Origin: Collinsella sp. OM04-5
GTDB lineage: Bacteria; Actinomycetota; Coriobacteriia; Coriobacteriales; Coriobacteriaceae
Direction of reading: 5' to 3'
NCBI RefSeq assembly: GCF_003439125.1
Contig: NZ_QSUU01000002.1
Span: forward strand, 158,628 to 222,627
Length of the DNA stretch: 64,000 nt
Shown: piece by piece, positions 60,143-64,000 of the stretch
Position numbering within the stretch: position 1 is the first letter of the stretch
Layout: each line of letters opens with the position of its first letter
Translations under genes and position numbers: made by a program
The notes under the pieces: generated by a model
What the model was told of the DNA's origin: nothing
The model's database searches: none
The model's input: only the letters and a program-made list of their open reading frames with translations

Positions 60143-60943
60143 CTAAACAAGTTGAAGGTTGACGACGATGACACACGCAAACAGCAGCATCGTCACAACC
60201 GCAGCCAGCGCATCCCCGCGGCGAAATGCAAGTGCATGCAGACGCGTGCGGCCCTGCTCGCCGTGATAGCAGCGTGCATCCATGGCGGCAGACAACGTCT
60301 CGGCATGACGGAACACGCCCGTGAACAGTGGAATCGCCACACTGCCGAGCATACGCACGCCGCCGAGCGGGCCACCCGTTACGCGTGCACCGCGGCTTGC
60401 CTGCGCGTCCGCCGTCTGCTTCATCTCGGTGGCAAACTGCGGCATAAAGCGCAACGCGATGCCCATGATCATGCCGAGCTCATGCGCAGGGAGCCCCACG
60501 CGCGCAAACGGTGCGAGCAGACGCTCAAAGCCCGCGGTGAGGTCGAGCGTAGGCGTGGTGAGCGTAATGGCGCTCATGCCGGCCATCATCAAGCTCAGGC
60601 GGCACGCCATAAAGGCGGCGGAATGCAGCGAGCCCTCGCTTATCTGCAAAAAGCCAAGCTGCCACAGAATGCGCCCGCTCTGGTCGGAAAACAGGTTGAG
60701 CACTGCGACCACCACGACAATCGCCAGCAATGGTGCCATCGATGATAGGACCCGGCGCAACGGCACCCGGGACACGGTATAGATCAGGACAACGAAGATT
60801 GCGACCGGGGCCAGTCCGCGGAAGCTGCTGACCGTGAGCGTCGTGATCAGAAACACAAAGCCCAAGAGCAACTTAGTTCGCGGGTCCAGGCGGTGGATCG
60901 CACTATCGCCGGGATAGTAGCTGCCAAACGAAAACGCCTCCAT
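60143..60943 (-). CDS. ecfT: ECF transporter T component EcfT
   Basis: A 266-residue inner-membrane scaffold of an energy-coupling-factor importer. SFGSYYPGDSAIHRLDPRTK opens the family; about five membrane helices follow (FVFLITTLTV, LVPVAIFVVLIYTV-like, and later segments), and the coupling-helix arginine motifs ARGARVTGG and MDARCYHG (ARG and ARC-type, about 195-235) bind the ATPases. Its ATG overlaps the EcfA stop by one base (TAATG). Confidence 0.9.
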   Translation of the reverse strand: MEAFSFGSYYPGDSAIHRLDPRTKLLLGFVFLITTLTVSSFRGLAPVAIFVVLIYTVSRVPLRRVLSSMAPLLAIVVVVAVLNLFSDQSGRILWQLGFLQISEGSLHSAAFMACRLSLMMAGMSAITLTTPTLDLTAGFERLLAPFARVGLPAHELGMIMGIALRFMPQFATEMKQTADAQASRGARVTGGPLGGVRMLGSVAIPLFTGVFRHAETLSAAMDARCYHGEQGRTRLHALAFRRGDALAAVVTMLLFACVIVVNLQLV

Positions 60944-62847
60944 TAGCAGCCCTCCTCTCGCGCGACCGTCTTGGATTTAGCAATGTCCGCGACGTTAGAA
61001 GGACCGTCTGAGCGACCGATCAGCAAATCTGCCAACTCGTCGGCCAACGACTCAACCGTATAGAGCCCACCGCGACGCAGCGGCACGCCCGCCTCCGTAA
61101 GCGCCAGCGCCATACGCTGGGCGGCGGGAACGCCCAAGCCGATCGACTTGAGCTCATCGGCACGCGCAAACACCTGCGCGGGGGTTCCCTCGGCAAACAC
61201 CGCGCCTTCGTTCATTACGACGATACGGTCGCAGCAATTGGCCAGGTCATCCATGCTGTGCGAAACCATGACAACGGTCAGGCCATCGCGGTGAAGTCGA
61301 TCGATAAGCTCAAGGAAATCCCTGCGCGCAGCCGGATCGAGCCCCGCCATGGGTTCATCGAGCACCAGGACTTCGGGCTCCATGGCGAGCACGCCGGCGA
61401 ATGCCACACGCCGTTGCTGACCGCCCGAAAGCTCAAAGGGACTCTTGTCGCCGACCGTGGAAAGATCGAGGCCCACGCGCGTAAGCGATGATGCGACACG
61501 GCGTGCGACCTCGTCTTGTGGCAGGCCAAGGTTGTGCGGACCAAACGCCACGTCCTGCGCCACGGTTTCGGCAAATAGCTGGCGCTCGGGATACTGAAAC
61601 ACCACGCCAACCTTGGCCTTAACCGTAGCGGCGTCTTTCTTGTTTGACAGATCGAGCCCCAGCGCGCGAACGGATCCCTCCTGGGGGCGAATCAAACCGT
61701 TGAGATGCTGGACCAGCGTCGACTTACCCGAACCGGTATGACCTGCCAAGCCCAGGAACTCGCCGCGACGCACCGCCAGCGATACATCGCGCAGCGCCCA
61801 CGGGCTGCTGGGGTCGTTTCCCCAGAGGGCCTGTTTGTTCGATTTGCCCGCAGTGGCCGAGCGCTTATGCCAGCGGCGGCGCTCGCGGGCGCTCAGCGAG
61901 TAACTATGCGAGAGGTGCGAAATCTCGATGACGGGCTCCGACGCGGCTGTCCCGTCGGTTGCAGAGGAGGCGTTGTCGAGCACACGAGAATCGGATGCAG
62001 AAGGCCGCCCTGCGGTGTCTTCCCCACTCCGGTCGGCATATGCCTGCGCAATCTCGGCGACCATATCCACCTCGCGCACCTGCGCATGAACGGGCACGCC
62101 CTTCGCACGAAGCGCCGTGCCCAAGCAGCACGACGCCGGCATATCCAAGTTGAGCTGCGCAAGTTCGTCCGCCCGTGTCAAGATTTCCTCGGGCGTACCG
62201 AGCATGGCAACGCGCCCCGCCCGAAATACCGCGACACGATCGGCCTCGGCGGCCTCTTCCATAAAGTGCGTAATCATCACGATGGTCATGCCGCGATCGT
62301 GCAACGCGTGGCAAGCCTTCATGAGGCCCTTGCGTCCACGCGGATCGAGCATTGAAGAAGCCTCGTCCAATATGAGCACGCGCGGTTCCATGGCGAGCAC
62401 ACCGGCAAGCGCCACACGCTGCTTTTGACCGCCCGAAAGCGCATGGGTCTCGTGGCGCTCAAAGCCCACCAGGCCCACGCCCTTCAGCGCCTCGCGTACC
62501 CGCTGCGCAATTTGTGCCGATGGCACGCCAAGGTTTTCGGGACCAAACGCAACGTCATCTTCGACAAGCGTTGCCACCAGCTGGTCATCTGGATTTTGGA
62601 ATACCATGCCCGCGGTCGAACGAATGTCGTAGACCAGCTCGGGGTCGGACGCATCCATGCCGTTGATGCGTACCGTGCCCGCATCGGGCTGCAACAGTGC
62701 ATTCAGATGCTTGGCAAACGTCGACTTGCCCGATCCATTGCCACCGAGGATGCAGAAAAACTCCCCGTCCTCGATGTTCAGATCGACGCCGTCGAGTGCC
62801 GGTACGGCACCGTCATAGCTAAAGGAAACGCCCCGACACTCAATCAT
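60943..62847 (-). CDS. ecfA: Fused double ATPase of an ECF transporter (EcfA1-EcfA2)
   Basis: A 634-residue fusion of both ECF ATPases. The first has Walker A GGNGSGKSTFAK (about 34-45), ALSGGQKQRVALAG (about 137-150) and Walker B LILDEASSMLD; the second has GHTGSGKSTLVQ (about 366-377), LSGGQQRRVAFAG and VLDEPMAGLD. A linker of about 70 residues, rich in Ser/Asp/Thr (about 275-345), joins them. In many Firmicutes these are two genes. The start overlaps the RibU stop (ATGA), so S, A-A and T components are encoded in one coupled operon. Confidence 0.93.
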   Translation of the reverse strand: MIECRGVSFSYDGAVPALDGVDLNIEDGEFFCILGGNGSGKSTFAKHLNALLQPDAGTVRINGMDASDPELVYDIRSTAGMVFQNPDDQLVATLVEDDVAFGPENLGVPSAQIAQRVREALKGVGLVGFERHETHALSGGQKQRVALAGVLAMEPRVLILDEASSMLDPRGRKGLMKACHALHDRGMTIVMITHFMEEAAEADRVAVFRAGRVAMLGTPEEILTRADELAQLNLDMPASCCLGTALRAKGVPVHAQVREVDMVAEIAQAYADRSGEDTAGRPSASDSRVLDNASSATDGTAASEPVIEISHLSHSYSLSARERRRWHKRSATAGKSNKQALWGNDPSSPWALRDVSLAVRRGEFLGLAGHTGSGKSTLVQHLNGLIRPQEGSVRALGLDLSNKKDAATVKAKVGVVFQYPERQLFAETVAQDVAFGPHNLGLPQDEVARRVASSLTRVGLDLSTVGDKSPFELSGGQQRRVAFAGVLAMEPEVLVLDEPMAGLDPAARRDFLELIDRLHRDGLTVVMVSHSMDDLANCCDRIVVMNEGAVFAEGTPAQVFARADELKSIGLGVPAAQRMALALTEAGVPLRRGGLYTVESLADELADLLIGRSDGPSNVADIAKSKTVAREEGC

Positions 62848-63434
62848 GCGCGGCCTTTGACCTGGTCCTTTTTAGGCGTGATGAGGTTGGAGACCGCCTT
62901 GTACACTGCAAGCGTCAATACCGAGTTAAGGACAGTCTTGATAAGGTTGAACGGCAGCACGGCGGGAATCATGAGCGGGGCGATCACATCGACCGAGCCA
63001 TACCAGAACCAAACACCAATGGTAAGGTTTGCGACCATAGACAACGCCGTAGCGGCAATGACGCCGAGCGCTAGGCCAATCACGGCACCCTTATAGGTAT
63101 GCATCTTCTGGTAGACGATAGCCGCGGGCAGAATGTAGCCCAGCGTGGCAACCAGGTTCATAAGCGCGCCGACCCAGTCACCCGTGGTGAGCGCATGGAT
63201 AACGATCGCCATGGCGGCAACAGCAGTGCCGGCGCCAGGGCTATACGCAAAACCGCACACCATCGCCGGCACCAGCGACGGGTCATACGTCAAAAACGGC
63301 GCCGAGGGAAGAATGGGCAGCTGCACGTACATAAACAGGGCGCCCAAGGCGCACATCAGCGCCATGGTAACGAGCTGTTTGGTGCTCCACCTATTCGTGT
63401 TCTCAAAATGGATATGCTGCGACTGTTCAGACAT
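62844..63434 (-). CDS. ribU: Riboflavin-specific ECF S component RibU
   Basis: A 196-residue six-helix membrane protein that binds riboflavin for the ECF transporter. QLVTMALMCALGALFMYVQL (first helix), FLTYDPSLVPAMVCGFAYSP (the riboflavin-site loop typical of RibU) and KMHTYKGAVIGLALGVIA are visible. The ORF opens at 63455, but AGGTGA just before the ATG at 63434 (MSEQSQ) and the end of the riboswitch favour that start. FMN riboswitch control supports the substrate. It overlaps the ecfA start. Confidence 0.92.
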   Translation of the reverse strand: MSEQSQHIHFENTNRWSTKQLVTMALMCALGALFMYVQLPILPSAPFLTYDPSLVPAMVCGFAYSPGAGTAVAAMAIVIHALTTGDWVGALMNLVATLGYILPAAIVYQKMHTYKGAVIGLALGVIAATALSMVANLTIGVWFWYGSVDVIAPLMIPAVLPFNLIKTVLNSVLTLAVYKAVSNLITPKKDQVKGRA

Positions 63435-63444
63435 AAGATCACCT

Positions 63445-63630
63445 GCCTCTTTCATCCGGACTCTAACCGTTGGTACTGGAATCTCACCAGTTCAGCCGGC
63501 ATGCGAACCAACACACGCTCGGGTCGCGGACTCATCGGCTCGGTCGCAGACGCCTCGCCTGCTCCGCGGCACCCCTTTGGCACCGCCCGATTTACCGCCA
63601 GTGGGGAATTCCACCCCGCCCTGAAACAGC
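63445..63630 (-). promoter_or_regulatory. FMN riboswitch (RFN element)
   Basis: On the minus strand TTTCAGGGCGGGGTGGAATT and CCCCACTGGCGGTAAAT begin the element, and AGATTCCAGTACCAACGGTTAG plus GTCCGGATGAAAGAGG (given here in parts of the RFN consensus) end it. It lies directly before ribU; the ribosome site falls just past it, so it may act on translation. Confidence 0.95.
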
Positions 63631-63637
63631 ACTTGCA

Positions 63638-63665
63638 AGTGTAGCACGAGCAATCGTTCGCGCAA
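63638..63665 (-). promoter_or_regulatory. Promoter before the FMN riboswitch
   Basis: Minus strand TTGCGC (63660-63665), 16-base spacer, TACACT (63638-63643), placing the transcript start just before the riboswitch. Confidence 0.45.
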
Positions 63666-63700
63666 GTATGCCGAGGGTAATTTGTGGTGGGGATCAGTTG

Positions 63701-63900
63701 CCACAACAACCACGTTCCCCACCCATCCCAAAGTAGCGCGCCTTTCGCGCAAAGCGCGAAACAGCGAAGGGGACAAGCCACTGCAACAACCACATCCTCC
63801 ACTCGCCCCAAAGCGGCGCGCCTTTCGCGGCAAAGCCGCGAAACAGCGACCGGGACACGTATTCCCAACAACCAAGTCCTCCGCCCACGCCGACCTCAAG
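63701..63900. repeat. 80-bp tandem repeat, about 2.3 copies
   Basis: CAACAACCA starts units at 63704, 63784 and 63866. Each full unit holds GCGCGCCTTTCGCG, a facing CGCGAAACAGCGA and a GGGACA block. Open frames across it on both strands follow the repeat and have no coding support. The remaining bases to the window end show no gene I can support. Confidence 0.7.
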
Positions 63901-64000
63901 GCCGTAAACGCAGGGAATCCGGGGGCGTGACGGGGGCTTCCCTCCGGAACATTCCGCACTGATATCTTCTGTATTGAAGACGTCGATGATGCACCCGTAT

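Overview
The window is high-GC chromosomal DNA from an anaerobic gut actinobacterium of the class Coriobacteriia, most likely Collinsella or a close relative. This is inferred from GC-rich coding sequence with short intergenic gaps, Actinobacteria-like protein sequences, a riboflavin ECF transporter under an FMN riboswitch, the four-gene argCJBD cluster, and the mix of Bacillus-like synteny (disA-ispD-ispF-cysS-rlmB-yacP, veg-ispE, rpmG-secE-nusG-rplK-rplA) with an E. coli-like tRNA-tuf-secE-nusG arrangement. No rRNA gene, CRISPR array or intact transposase is visible.

Layout. 0-6.4 kb (+): the end of an ABC uptake system, an MscS channel, a cytosolic ParB-like/BMP sensor fusion with a metallophosphoesterase, and an ECF sigma factor with its DUF4179 membrane partner. 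6.4-8.3 kb: a decayed leucine operon in which leuA and leuB have been fused by deletion, with its Leu-rich leader peptide still intact. 8.3-12.9 kb (-): translation and transcription core (L1, L11, NusG, SecE, tRNA-Trp, L33, EF-Tu, tRNAs Met/Thr/Tyr). 12.9-23.6 kb: a defence island in the order SNF2-type helicase, DUF4391 protein, type III Mod, type III Res and an unrecognised 194-residue protein. Clusters of one palindromic repeat family bracket it on both sides, with tRNA genes just beyond. 23.7-25.1 kb: a one-gene HTH-HipA kinase fusion with its own palindromic operator. 25.1-30.6 kb (-): yacP, rlmB, cysS, ispF, ispD, disA. 30.8-36 kb: mntP, hipBA, pepD and an RHH/PIN toxin-antitoxin pair. 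36-51 kb (-): clpC, thrE-like exporter, lysS with an added tRNA-binding domain, greA, tatA, tRNA-Pro, ispE, veg, dtd, rdgB, rph, murI, a HAD phosphatase, murE. 51-59 kb: asnB, tRNA-Val with tandem copies of its 3' end, and argDBJC. 59-64 kb (-): two FMN-oxidase-like flavoproteins, EcfT, a fused EcfA1-A2 and RibU under an FMN riboswitch, then a tandem repeat to the window edge.

The most interesting signals are the composite restriction locus with its base-composition-mosaic methyltransferase and repeat brackets; two families of intergenic palindromes (one with an 80-bp period, one with a conserved loop on changing stems); the leucine-operon deletion scar; three separate toxin-antitoxin or HipA loci, each with a near-perfect operator palindrome; and the tRNA-Val 3'-end array. 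Function calls are by recognition of motifs and family sequences, without database searches.
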